Source: Armadillidium nasatum (lineage: Eukaryota > Arthropoda > Malacostraca > Isopoda > Armadillidiidae). Taken from it: a stretch of DNA of 28,009 nt. Below, piece by piece: positions 10,297 to 28,009 of this stretch (within the stretch, counting starts at the first letter, position 1; the number at the start of each line of letters is the position of its first letter). The notes beneath the pieces were generated by a model that was not told the DNA's origin, ran no database searches, and was given only the letters and a program-made list of their open reading frames with translations. The DNA lies in assembly GCA_009176605.1 (NCBI GenBank), contig SEYY01000888.1:1-28009 (forward strand), in the 5' to 3' direction. The translations under genes were made by a program, and so were the position numbers.

Positions 10297-11071
10297 CCTC
10301 CTATTTTTCAAACTCATTCAGCTCTTCAAAGCACTTTTTGAATGCCACATCACTGCAGTTTCTATATGACTCATTGTCGAAAGTCTTCTTAAATTTGTAT
10401 AATGAAAAATGTCATCCGTCTTTTTCATTATAATTTCGAGTTCTCCCAACAAAAAGTAAGACCATAAATCGGCCATCTTATTGCGCCCATCGATACAAAA
10501 ACCATTTTCAAATACCTTATTTTTAATTTTGGGTCTCTTGTCTTCTGGTAATTGCTCCCATAAAACAGGAATAACATCAGACAAACAGTAATGACAAGCT
10601 ATACAAAATTTAAGGGAAGGGCTTAATTCAGTGTCCTTTAAAATCTCTCTTGAAGCCTTTTCGTCGTAAGTATTCCTTTTGAGGTAAAAAAAGAACTTCT
10701 GAGGAAAAAAAAAAGAACTTCCTCAGAAGTTCTTTTTTTACCTCAAAAGGAACAACTATAATCGAAGAGCAAACCAAATTCCTCATTTTGAAATTTTGCC
10801 CATTCTACAGATTGCGATAGACAAAAAATAACAACAGGTATTGGTATTTTTCCTCTCAATCCAAAAGGCAATTTCTCCAATATATGTAATACTTTCTTCT
10901 CCATATTTTCAAACCACGGTTCGCATCTATCATTCCACAAACTATCATAGAGATGAAGATTTGGCAGTCTTAAAATTTTCTTTTTGAACTCTAATTCGTT
11001 TGCAAACTCAATGGCCATTTGAATTCCACAAAGTTCTTCCAGCGAGAAACCATTTCTGGAAAAGAAGTCTG
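10297..11071 (-). pseudogene. putative spider-expanded helical family, copy 1 (truncated)
   Basis: The minus strand starts after an acceptor-like CTTTTCCAG and reads [20 protein letters not shown], then WFENMEKKVLHILEKLPFGL, IPIPVVIFCLSQSVEWAKF, FDYSCSF; then, past an inverted duplication, EILKDTELSPSLKFCIACHY, VIPVLWEQLPEDKRP, GFCIDGRNKMADLWSYFL, and finally a shifted frame KKCFEELNEF. It is close to the N-terminal third of the copy at 25631-27886. Sequences of this kind (short helical units, Trp/Cys-rich, no known catalytic motif) resemble an expanded uncharacterised family I associate with spider genomes. Lesions: a stop made by the inversion at 10675-10750, indels near 10410, and loss of homology below 10297 where Penelope element A begins. 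No function can be assigned. Confidence 0.75.
10675..10750. repeat. perfect 32-bp inverted duplication in family copy 1
   Basis: Arms at 10675-10706 and 10719-10750 are exact reverse complements with a 12-base A-rich spacer. The paralogue at about 27537-27573 has the segment once, so the palindrome is derived. On the coding strand the repair product turns the codons after YSCSF into TGA. Confidence 0.93.
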
Positions 11072-11539
<468 letters not shown>

Positions 11540-12514
11540 ATTATTATAGTTCCTATTGCACTACTGTCGGTATTTCAAGATGCCTTGAGAGTGGTTAGTA
11601 AAATGATTTTAAAATAAGTAAAGTGGTTGGTTTGTGCTTTATTTTGAAGTTGGATGGGTTTAACTGATGTTAATGTTTTACAGTGTGTTCTCTAATGTTA
11701 GAATGGGAAGCAGTAGTTAAATTTTTTCCAGTACTTGGTGATACCCTACTATGCTCGCTGGTGCGCACGTGGAGTTGTTGCATAGTGCTACCAACATCAT
11801 TGGCTGAGCAGTCATCACAGTTGTATTTATATATGACCCGCGAACGCAGGGAATCCGGTAATCTGTCTTTATGATTTAATAATATGGAGCTAATTTTATT
11901 TTTATTTGTGAACATAAGAATGACTTTAAGTTGTGGAAATGTGTTTCGGAAAATAAGTTTAAGTTTTTTTTTTTTTTTTTTAAATTTAATGCTCAAGTAA
12001 TCATAGAACGGAAATTTAATGTATAAAATTTTTTGTGGAACTGTAGAGATCGTAGTATGTTTAACGAAAATAGTGTTAAGGAATTTTTTTTTACTGAACT
12101 GGGAATAATTTTTGTAGGGTATAAATTTCTGTTATAAAATTAAATTCTTTATGTATTAAGCTGAAATCAGATGAAATATGATATGCTCTGTATATTAATG
12201 CTTTGATGTTGTTAAGTTTATAAATAAAATAGTTTAAACCTAACCCTGTAAATGTTTTTTAATTATGGAAAATCGATGTATTGGTAAAATGTAAATTTTT
12301 ATTAATAAAAATGTCTAAAAACTGCAAGGGGTTCTATGTTTCTTCTTCACATGTAAATTTTATATTTTGGGAGCTTATTGTTAAGAAAGTTTTAGGGGGA
12401 GTTTATTACTATTATCGAATAGGAGGAAAGTATCATCCATGTATCTATTGTAAAAATAAGGTTTGATGGTGGTTGGGCATGTGAAGAGCCAGGAAGTTTC
12501 GTAATGATCTACAT

Positions 12515-12523
12515 ATCAAGAGA
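12515..12523. repeat. 9-bp target site duplication, left copy
   Basis: ATCAAGAGA here is repeated exactly at 12979-12987, bracketing the LINE insertion. Five bases separate it from the poly-T tract. Confidence 0.7.
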
Positions 12524-12978
12524 GGTACTTTTTTTTTTTTTTTTTTTTTTTTACACATCACCACCACTCACGGGCAAAGCCCTATTCAAGGAGGGGTGTT
12601 AAAAGAATAAAAATGAAAGTAAATAGAGTACAAAACCCAGAAAATAAAAACCACCCCTACAGTACCCACCTAACGCAAATTTCTCAGGTGGGCGCAGACG
12701 CGGGCTTTAAAGAAATTGAGATTAAATGCAGAGGGAAATATAGAAGATGGAAGAGAGTTCCACAAGACAGAGGTGGCAGGAAAGAAAGAGGCACCACAGC
12801 GGACAAGCCTGGAGTTGCCTATGTCCACGCAAAATTGATGCGCTGACATTGCACCCCTTGTGCTGCGAGGACACCGTAAAGGTGGAGGTACACGGGTGGA
12901 TAGTTCCATCGAGCATCTGCCACTGTAGTACCTATAGAAAAGTGACAAGGCACCAACATCACGTCGCAAAGATAAAGA
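12524..12978 (-). mobile_element. 5'-truncated LINE 3' end inserted in element B
   Basis: The minus strand encodes the end of a Jockey/CR1-like LINE ORF2: SLSLRRDVGALSLFYRYY, MELSTRVPPPLRCPRSTR, FFPATSVLWNSLPSSIFP, then FNLNFFKARVCAHLRNLR and a stop at about 12672. A 3' untranslated region of about 120 bases follows, ending in a poly-A tail (T24 on the plus strand, 12529-12552). Only the C-terminal tail of ORF2 survives; endonuclease and RT domains are absent. The frame is intact over about 100 codons, so the insertion is younger than the Penelope element it interrupts. The 9-bp flanking duplication supports target-primed insertion. Confidence 0.85.
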
Positions 12979-12987
12979 ATCAAGAGA
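12979..12987. repeat. 9-bp target site duplication, right copy
   Basis: ATCAAGAGA, identical to 12515-12523. Beyond it the Penelope reading frame resumes. Confidence 0.7.
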
Positions 12988-13314
12988 ATTAGAAAGAGCG
13001 GGACAGTAATAGGGACTTAATAGGGAACCTATACCTAACAAGTTGGTTTGGAAGTAAAGTTTGTTATTAACAAAGAAATTAACATCATTACATGCCAAGT
13101 TTTGTAAATATTTGAATTCTTTGAAAATCTTTTCTAGCAATATGTGGATGGCATCGTTAGTTGGGATATTGGTGCCTAGAGATTCAATGTCAAAACAGCA
13201 CATGTGGTGTTTATTAAAATTATTAATTGTGTGCATTTTGTTCTTGAAATCAGAGGAGTTAAAAATGGTGAATTCATTGGAAGTATAACGTGTTAAAAGA
13301 GACAATAAAAATTT

Positions 13315-13925
<611 letters not shown>

Positions 13926-13939
13926 TTACTTTTTTTTTT

Positions 13940-14079
13940 TTTTACGAAAGCTATACTGGCGATCAGCGATAATTTCCAACTCTTAACAAGAAACCTTAGA
14001 AAGAACATAGGTAGAAGAAATGAAATGGTAGCTGAAGGGTTGGAGAGGTCCCCCTTTTTTCGGCACATGCTGAATGAGA
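13940..14079 (-). pseudogene. LINE reverse transcriptase fragment, cut by gap
   Basis: Using two frames the minus strand reads LIQHVPKKG, GDLSNPSATISF, STYVLSKVS and LEIIADRQYSFRKK. This corresponds to the LINE RT segment usually seen as V-P-KKGDxSNPSNYRPIxLTSxLSKxFE followed by a DRQYGFRKG motif. Upstream coding is lost in the assembly gap and downstream coding ends at the T-run/(AG)n array. At least one frameshift is present. A related segment exists at 19890-20000. Confidence 0.7.
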
Positions 14080-14179
14080 NNNNNNNNNNNNNNNNNNNNN
14101 NNNNNNNNNNNNNNNNNNNNNNNNNNNNNNNNNNNNNNNNNNNNNNNNNNNNNNNNNNNNNNNNNNNNNNNNNNNNNNN
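14080..14179. other. assembly gap of 100 N
   Basis: Exactly 100 N, the conventional placeholder for a gap of unknown length. Sequence to the left (LINE, minus strand) and right (BEL/Pao, plus strand) should not be read as contiguous. Confidence 0.99.
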
Positions 14180-15359
14180 TAGAATAAACCCTTCTCAAAT
14201 ACCTTTTCGAGAAATCTTTATGGATCATCTGGGATCCTTTAATATAAAAATTAATGATATTCAAGAAAAAGTATATATATTAATCATAACATGTACATAT
14301 ACTAGGGCCGTAAATTTAATAGTATGTAGTAATTTAGATAATAAGTCTTTTATTTCTGCATTTCAATTTCATGTTTTTGACTATGGGTTTCCACAAGTAA
14401 TAGTTTGTGACCAAGCAACAACTTTTATAAGTTCTATAAACTCAATAAAAAACTTTTTAAATGATGATGATGATGTTAAAAATTATTTAACATTACATAA
14501 TATTAAAGTACTAGAATTCTCTCCATATCCAGCTAAAGCTAGTTTTCTTGGAGGTCTTGTGGAATCTTTAGTCAAACAAGTGAAATTTATAATTTACAGT
14601 GCCATAGGTAAAAATATATTAAAATTTGATGAGTTTTCTTTATTAGTTAAGGAAACCAATATGTTAATAAATAAAAGGCCTATAGCTTTTAAGTCTTTAT
14701 TAATTGATCCTGATGTGGACCCAAGTATCCCTTTTGCAATAACTCCTGAGATATTGGTCAAGGGATATGAAGTCCCATCAGTGGTTATTTCAAATTGTTT
14801 ATATAATGATGAGGAAGGTCATTCAGAAGATCCAGATTGGTCCTCTGAAAGAGATCATGATGTTTTGTTTGAAGCTTTTCAAAAGTACAGAAAAGTGAAA
14901 GCAAATTTAAATGATCTCTATCATAATAAATTTCCTAGTCAAACTTACAGTATCTTGCTACTAATAAGCAAGACAGGTATCAAAATAAACAACATACAAA
15001 TGTTGAAATTGGAGATATTCATAGCTATAAAAGAAAAATTTTGTAAACCTTATTTCTTTCAAATGGGAACTGTAACTCAAGTAACAAAAAATTCACTGGA
15101 TGAAACTGTATCAGTTACTATTAGAAAATCTAATAGGGAGATAGTTGAAAGACATCCATCAGATGTAATTTTGCTGCATAAAAGTTCATCAGAGCCTGTT
15201 GATATAAATCATCAGTCAGAAGCAGTTTCAAACAATAATAATAATAATAATAAGAATAATAATGATGATAATAATAATAATAATAATAAAGTTCCTAGAA
15301 AAGCAGCACTGATGTGCAGAAATTTACATAAAGAATTGTTAGAAAAAGGTCAAATATAA
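14180..15359 (+). pseudogene. BEL/Pao retrotransposon integrase and C-terminal Pol region
   Basis: The open frame of about 393 codons after the gap has the integrase core: FREIFMDHLGSF (first Asp at 14223), GFPQVIVCDQATTF (second Asp at 14409) and FLGGLVESLVKQVK (Glu at 14562). NMLINKRPIAF and ITPEILVKGYEVPSV follow, as in BEL/Pao elements. The C-terminal part FFQMGTVTQVTKNS, then ERHPSDVILL, resembles the DUF5641 tail of Pao integrases. A tract of N and D/K codons (15230-15290) and a basic tail end at a TAA (15357-15359). Around 14960-15025 the expected ATNKQDRYQ-NVEIGDI reading lies in another frame, implying a pair of compensating indels. RT, protease and the 5' end are missing or lie in the gap. 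No LTR was identified. Confidence 0.85.
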
Positions 15360-19578
<4,219 letters not shown>

Positions 19579-19579
19579 A

Positions 19580-19850
19580 GGATGAGTTCTTCATGAGATG
19601 TGACTCCAACTGTGGGAAACTTGGAGGGATCCTCCAGAATGCTCATCATCTTGCAATTGTAGTCATTCCTATTTAATAAGATAACACCCCTGCCTTGTCT
19701 GGAGAGCATATAATCAAATCTGTTTGTGTGTTCAAGTTTCTTAAAATACTGATGTCATTCTTTGATATGAATGGATGGTAAGAAGCAAATTTTGATGATT
19801 TGTAATATTGAAAGGTCAATTGAAAGTCATTCTGGGATTAGAGATAAAAT
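19580..19850 (-). pseudogene. Penelope-like element C, N-terminal fragment
   Basis: The minus strand reads [28 protein letters not shown] and, after a one-base shift, [20 protein letters not shown] followed by PSKFPTVG. This is the characteristic N-terminal region of Penelope-like RTs, usually L-IxKPDKGxGVVLLNRxDYxxKMxSIL-DPSKF. The rest of the RT and the endonuclease are missing; a (TA)n array begins directly after EELIL. The motif differs from the matching region of element A (VISKSDKGNNIVIMN), so it is another copy or lineage; element B lacks this part. Confidence 0.75.
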
Positions 19851-19889
19851 TAGAAGAATTAGAATGGTTCCAAATCTTCCTGTTGTAAA

Positions 19890-20395
19890 TAGATTCAAAA
19901 TCTTTAAAAAGGACAAGGTTTAAAGAAATAAAACAACAGAGGATTAAGAGGGTTCCCCCTTATTCTGCATGAGCTGAATAAGGGCATTTAAAGCAAGAAG
20001 GGAAGGTCAAAGTAGGGGACAGAGATGAAATAGCTTACCAAGGCAGGGCACAAGCTCAAAAGCACAAATTTTAAGAACCACATGAAGGATACTACGAAGA
20101 CAGTATGCCTTCGTAGTTTTAAGTTCAGAAGAACAAGTCTCGAACACCGCAGGATTGATGCCATCAGGACCGTCTTCCTTTCTAGACTTAACTTTATGGA
20201 GATCAGAAATGGCGTCTTTAAAAGAAATTACATTATTACCCCTAAAAGAATTGAATGGGGATGGAGGAGGAGGAATAACTACGGAATCATCTACGGTTTG
20301 AGCGAAGAGTTCAACTTTAATAGAAGGCAAAACAGCTGTTGTGACGTCGGAAGAAAACAGAGGAGGAAAATAGAAAGGATCAAAGTTAGACTTTT
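19890..20395 (-). pseudogene. LINE reverse transcriptase fragment
   Basis: The minus strand reads FDPFYFPPLFSSDVTTAVLP, FKDAISDLHKVKSRKEDGPD, GINPAVFETCSSEL, then an insert-like stretch, then FELVPCLGKLFHLC, and after stops LIQLMQNKG. This is the start of a Jockey-like LINE RT domain (linker, K-SRK-DGPDG motif, ELxPCLxKLF). The segment between SSEL and FELVPCL looks like a second, partial copy of the same motif (VVLKICAFELVPCL), consistent with a local duplication. RT catalytic motifs are not reached. Frame breaks start below 20007. Confidence 0.75.
20091..20117. repeat. 9-bp perfect hairpin at a duplicated LINE motif
   Basis: ACTACGAAG (20091-20099) and its exact reverse complement (20109-20117) surround a 9-base loop, located at the junction of the duplicated segment in the LINE fragment. 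Confidence 0.85.
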
Positions 20396-20860
20396 TTTGA
20401 AAAAAAAAAAAAAAAAATTTTTTTTACTTCCAACTAGAGACCGACGAGGGCTGGAATTTTGCCGGGCCGGGGTTGCCTAAAATTTGTAGGGGTCAAAAGC
20501 ACTGAAATTTTCGGTTAAAAAAAATTTTTAAAAATTTAATTGAAGTTTATTTAATTATAAGAAAGGCGTAGAATGGCCAACATTCACTTAAATTAATGAT
20601 TATATGAATTTTCTCCGAAAACAAATTCAGAAATTAACAGATTTTGAATAATAAGTAAAAAAAATTTAAATTTTTTTTTTATTCATAATGGTGATTCAAC
20701 CCGGTTTATCTAGGTAAGACCCTAAGGTAAAGTTTGAAAAATGCAAAATATAAAATTATCAATATAACCTCCATTTATACATATTATTGTTATTTTATTG
20801 CTGTGTATCGAATTTGTATTTAGCTATTTTGTTTCAAATTTATTTTGTTTATACTTTCAG

Positions 20861-21130
20861 TCAATATGGCTGAAAGATCAGCTGCAGAAGTTTGGGATTA
20901 CTTTACAATGTTTCAGGATAGGCTCGAAATAGCTAAATGTAACATCTGCTCCAGGATATTAGAAGAGGACCTCCTGGTGCCTCAATTAAAAAAATTTCAA
21001 CCAAATCTTTATGGGGCATCTAAAATCAGAACAAAGATGAACATTCACTAGCAGAAAAGGAGCGGTCAAAAGAAACAGAAAAAAAGAGAAAATTTTTAAA
21101 AAGTAAGAAGAAAAATCTTCTTATATTTTG
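20861..21130 (+). pseudogene. BED-type zinc finger fragment
   Basis: An acceptor-like ATACTTTCAG ends at 20860, followed by ATG at 20866. The frame reads MAERSAAEVWDYFTMF and EIAKCNICS, the first half of a BED finger (W-Y-F and C-x2-C). After one frameshift it reads DIRRGPPGASIKKISTKSLW, the usual linker, and after another KDEHSLAEKERSKE. BED fingers bind DNA and are common at the N-terminus of hAT transposases and ZBED proteins. Two frameshifts, and loss of the clean H-x3-5-H half, mean it is dead. Confidence 0.75.
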
Positions 21131-21780
21131 TTTGAATTATTATTATCATCATCATTATTATTATTATTATTATTATGATTATTTGACTGATTGAGCTGAA
21201 AGTTTCAGGGTATATGCATTTTTTTCCGAAGTTCTGACTTGATTTCGAGCATTTTTCTGAGTCTATAACGATTTGAAAGTTATTTGGACCCAAATTTAAA
21301 AAAAAAAAATGAATAGTAGGGCCAAACCACTGGTCCATATGAGCTGAAAATTTAATTGGATAATCTTAGCCCCAATTTATTGCATTAGTGGGAAAAGATT
21401 TTTGATATTACGCCTAGAAAAAAAATTAAAAGCACTTGAATTTTTTCCTTTCAAAAATCGTACCCTTCAGGAGAAAAAAAATTATGTAAAAAAAAAAACA
21501 AAACAAAAAAAAAAAAAAAAACTCTACCTACTAATTTTTTTTTTTTTTTGGATATTTTTTTAGAGAAGGGACATTGTAAAAATTTTTCTTTATTGCATTA
21601 TTAAATGCTATTTGTTTGAAGCGAGATATAACCTCAAACTTTGGAAATTTTTGAAATTTGGTCAAAAATGGAACTTTTTTGAAGGCTTTATCTCGAAACC
21701 AACAAATCGCATCGAATAAAATATAGAGAGGAATTTGTAGCCCCATCCATCCTCTATGCACTCACCAAAATTAAGAAATG

Positions 21781-21781
<1 letters not shown>

Positions 21782-21810
<29 letters not shown>
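21782..21810. repeat. short (TA)n followed by T run
   Basis: 29 bp of alternating T and A followed by T10; much shorter than the other arrays. Confidence 0.95.
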
Positions 21811-21818
<8 letters not shown>

Positions 21819-22499
21819 TTCCAGAAAAATTTTCTTTTCAATAGTTGTTCAGTTTTGGGCTTATAACATTTTCCTTATAACTCTAGGAACAAAAGTCTGT
21901 TACAAGTTTTTATATTTAATAGAATTCTGAATATACATTCCAAATTTCAGGTCATTCTGAAAAGTAGTTTGGCCCCGCCATTCATTCGAAAAGGGGTTAA
22001 ATTTCCAAAAATTAAACTTTTTAGCAGTTTTAGACTCAGGAAAACGCTAGAAATGGACTTTTTTCACAGGGGAAAAAGCTATATACACTGAAATTTCAGG
22101 AGAATCAGCTGAAAATTAAAAAAAAATTGAAATTGGATTGTTCCTCAAATATAATTTGCTTCACCCACGGCAGGCAAACCCCGGTTTTCCCTCATTTTTG
22201 GCCGGGATCAGTAAAAATGGTCGGTTCATGCTTTCAACAGATACATTTACTCTGTTTACATCACTTCCTTTAATTAAAGTTACCAATAAATATAGCTTTT
22301 TATTTGTGAACTAATATAGTCATTTTTATTTATTTATTTAAAGAAATTCATACATTTCAAAGCATTTAATTTTACTTTATTTTTCTAAAGAAAATTTATA
22401 GTTAATTTAAATAATAGTTTATTAAATTTATCATTTCTTTTACCAAAGTTTATTGCTCATTACTTCATTATATTTTAATGGGTTTCACTTATGAGAATT

Positions 22500-23013
<514 letters not shown>

Positions 23014-23189
23014 ATCCCCTTAATTAACTGTTCCAAAAAAGCACTTAAGATATTAACCTATGTCAAATGACAAACAGTTAAAAACACTTCTGCTGTAATA
23101 TAGCCCTTTGTTGAGAGAATAGTGGACAAACCATAAATATATGATTTATATCTAGCCTGGCATTATACTGTAGTTTAAACAAGTTCTAC

Positions 23190-23760
23190 TACAGGAATTT
23201 TAAATATAATGCACAACCTCAAAAAGTATTGCCCCTAACCTAGTAAGTTCCATTTACTCTCTCATATTACTCCCACACGTATGGCTCCAATCCTGTATCA
23301 AAGGTTTAATTCTTGGTAACACTCCTCTACATCTATTCCACTTCCTCTGCCACATCTGACCGCAAAGTCTCCCAATATCACTTTTCCAATTCTGTTAGTA
23401 CCTGGCCTTTACAGGTATGCCAAAAATAGTACTTTCCTTAGCGGCCCTATCCACTTTATTGAACAGGCCAATACCAACATGTCCAGGTATCCATATCATC
23501 CTAACTTTTTCCATTAAAGGTATACAATAAATTTTTTATTTTATGTATGAGAAAATTATCAGAATTTGAACTTTCAAGAGCCTGAAAAGCCGATAGTAAA
23601 TCTGTAAGTATAGCCACTTTGTAATGATGCCTGGAATAAAAATGTAAAATGGATCTGTAAATAGTGAATACTTTAGCACCCGAGAAATTGCCTCAAAAAA
23701 TGGTGTTTTTTGGCTATATTTACACAAGCACTTTAAGATAAATGGAAATTTTGACTCAAA
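23190..23760 (-). pseudogene. LINE RNase H domain and C-terminal remnant
   Basis: Combining frames, the minus strand reads KVAILTDLLSAFQALESSNS (RNase H core, TD-SA-QALE), then VRMIWIPGHVGIGLFNKVDR and AAKESTIFG (the W-P-HVGI-N-DRAAK end of RNase H). WQRKWNRCRGVLPRIKPLIQ and RE-MELTRLGAILF follow, as in the C-terminal tail of I/R1/Jockey-type LINE ORF2 proteins. The catalytic Asp of TDLLSA and the HVG region are visible, but at least three frameshifts and several stops make it inactive. No RT or endonuclease part adjoins it. Confidence 0.75.
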
Positions 23761-23943
23761 GAAGACTGCTTAATTATTTAATAAGTTATTTAAAATATAA
23801 CTCATGTTCATGACTATGATCCGTTCTGTTCGTAGTTGACAACTTATTTTTTTTTTTAAGTTTTAGTTTTTCTCATAGTTTTCATAGAGGAAAAAACTTT
23901 TCCTTCTTTATAACACAACTGTACTTAAACTTCTCATTTTTTG

Positions 23944-24849
<906 letters not shown>

Positions 24850-24887
24850 TGTAAGTATATTATACCGCATATTAGCGATAGATTTCA

Positions 24888-25040
24888 TGTAAAATTCAAG
24901 TCTGCTGAATGAGGATTCGAAACCGAGACCTTTAAGATGGTAAATCAAAGTGCTACCAGCTGAGCCATGACAGTACAAAAGGAAATCACAATGAGAAGAA
25001 TTATGAAATACGAATCACGCAGACGAACTCAAAGGATCCC
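24888..25040 (-). mobile_element. tRNA-derived SINE, minus orientation
   Basis: On the minus strand TGGCTCAGCTGGTAG (A box, plus 24953-24967) is followed by GGTTTCGAATCC (B box, plus 24913-24924) at the spacing of a tRNA gene. These are close to the RNA polymerase III internal promoter consensus. The cloverleaf is poor: the anticodon stem and T stem pair only partly, so this is a SINE and not a working tRNA gene. About 70 bases upstream of the A box and the tail GCAGACTTGAATTTTAC are shared with the copy at 25087-25238. Confidence 0.8.
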
Positions 25041-25086
25041 CCCAATTGCACTTGGACTCAGAGGTAACAGGTTTTTGCAGTCGCGA

Positions 25087-25238
25087 GGGTTCCTGTGAGT
25101 TAGTCTGCGTGAGTCGCATTTCATAAGCCTTCTCATTATGATTTCCTTTTGAACTGTCATGGCTCAGCTGGTAGCGCTTTAACTTACCCTCTTTGTGGTC
25201 TCAGTTGTAAATTCTCATTCAGCAGACTTGAATTTTAC
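25087..25238 (+). mobile_element. tRNA-derived SINE, plus orientation
   Basis: The A box TGGCTCAGCTGGTAG at 25160-25174 is identical to that of the left copy, while the B-box region (about 25203-25216) is eroded. The whole arm, from GTCTGCGTGA upstream to CAGACTTGAATTTTAC at the tail, matches the reverse complement of 24888-25040 at roughly 85 percent by eye. The tail runs into (CA)n and (TA)n repeats. Confidence 0.8.
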
Positions 25239-25377
<139 letters not shown>

Positions 25378-25630
25378 CAAGAGTGTATAAAACCTAAAGA
25401 ACCATGACAACTGTAACAATGACAAATTTTACTACAACTGAGAATACTTTTTAAGTCAAATAAGAAAATGTGAAATTTGTAATACACAATTAATTAAAAA
25501 TTAAGAAATTTTAACCATTCAACTCATGAGGATTTTCATCCTTTTGCAATTAAGAAAAATGAAGAAGAAGAAAAAAAAGTAACTTTTTAACACAATTCAA
25601 AAAAGAGAGAATGAAATTTTAAAAATAATG

Positions 25631-28009
<2,379 letters not shown>

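Larger units (their letters stand above)
11540..13305 (-). mobile_element. Penelope-like element B, split by a LINE
   Basis: Reading down the minus strand: MSLLTRYTSNEFTIFNSSDF; motif A as CFDIESLGTNIPTNDAIH; LGIGSLLSPYY; an inserted LINE (12524-12978); then VDHYETSWLF, KPYFYNRYMDDTFLLFDN (YMDD at plus 12432-12443), NPLQFLDIFINKNLHF, FTGLGLNYF, NNIKALIYRAYHISSDFSL; and an endonuclease region RVIYKYNCDDCSANDVGS with LHVRTSEHSRVSPSTGKN (about 11690-11880). The GIY-YIG signature is eroded, with the second motif reading DVG. A C-terminal LLILKSF lies near 11600. It differs from element A at almost every motif and is a separate lineage. The 5' part is lost where a (TA)n/(GA)n array begins at 13318. 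Confidence 0.88.
20430..22240 (+). mobile_element. probable hAT-like element remnant
   Basis: The two ends carry related GC-rich sequence in opposite orientation: GCCGGGCCGGGGTTGCCT near 20460-20478 and, on the minus strand near 22190-22165, AACCGGGGTTTGCCTGCC; both ends also have ACCGAC-type motifs. Inside are a BED zinc-finger exon (20861-21130) and about 1 kb of non-coding sequence in which CTGAAANTTTCAG-like phrases recur near 21193, 21333, 21945 and 22090. No transposase catalytic region is visible. A short (TA)n and several A/T homopolymers interrupt it. Ends and superfamily are inferred. Confidence 0.45.

Noticed and set aside
12613-12992. Plus-strand frames of 77 and 81 codons
   Set aside because: They are antisense shadows of the LINE ORF2 tail on the minus strand, which has the recognisable motifs.
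14025-15359. A single 444-codon gene running across the run of N
   Set aside because: The first part lies left of a 100-N gap of unknown size and is antisense to a LINE fragment. Only the part after 14179 belongs to the BEL/Pao frame.
20082-20480. 132-codon plus-strand frame
   Set aside because: It is antisense to the LINE RT fragment and ends in a poly-A/T run.
24913-24967. Functional tRNA gene
   Set aside because: The A and B boxes are good, but anticodon, D and T stems pair poorly and the unit is repeated with shared flanks, as expected of a SINE.

Overview
Eukaryotic, very AT-rich, gene-poor and repeat-dense DNA. It contains three Penelope-like elements, several non-LTR (LINE) fragments, Copia and BEL/Pao remnants, tRNA-derived SINEs, a BED-finger (hAT-type) remnant, MITE-like elements and fifteen (TA)n arrays. 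There is no sign of bacterial gene organisation. Two broken copies of a long helical protein family resemble a family of uncharacterised proteins that I associate, from memory only, with spider genomes. My best guess is an arachnid, probably a spider; a BLAST search would settle it. A run of exactly 100 N at 14080-14179 marks an assembly gap.

Layout. 0-2.3 kb: two weak candidate exons, then a Pipsqueak-type helix-turn-helix gene remnant in which the DNA-binding segment is present six times in tandem. 2.3-6.4 kb: non-coding DNA with (TA)n arrays, a dispersed repeat, a short-repeat cluster, two MITE-like elements and a near-perfect long palindrome. 6.6-7.5 kb: a Ty1/Copia remnant whose two parts lie head to head. 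7.9-8.15 kb: a GC-richer block with a (GAT)n tail. 8.4-10.25 kb (minus): Penelope-like element A, with reverse transcriptase and GIY-YIG parts. 10.3-11.07 kb (minus): truncated copy 1 of the putative spider family, broken by a perfect inverted duplication. 11.5-13.3 kb (minus): Penelope-like element B, split by a 5'-truncated LINE with a poly-A tail and a 9-bp target duplication. 13.3-13.9 kb: a compound (TA)n/(GA)n array. 13.94-14.08 kb: a LINE fragment ending at the gap. 14.18-15.36 kb (plus): a BEL/Pao integrase and C-terminal region. 15.4-19.4 kb: essentially empty AT-rich DNA. 19.6-20.4 kb (minus): Penelope-like element C and another LINE RT fragment. 20.4-22.2 kb: a hAT-like remnant with a broken BED finger. 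22.5-23.8 kb: a second copy of the dispersed repeat and a LINE RNase H remnant. 24.9-25.24 kb: two tRNA-derived SINEs in inverted orientation, flanked outward by (TA)n. 25.6-27.9 kb (minus): copy 2 of the putative spider family, nearly full length but with many frameshifts.

No gene here looks intact and functional, and no operon-like or cooperative system is visible. The most interesting signal is structural. Inverted duplications occur repeatedly at scales from 9 bp to about 150 bp. In the family copy at 10.7 kb the paralogue at 27.5 kb shows the ancestral state, so that inversion is a derived event that made a stop codon. The lineage-expanded helical family is the best candidate for undescribed protein biology. 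All identifications come from reading translations by eye, without database searches.
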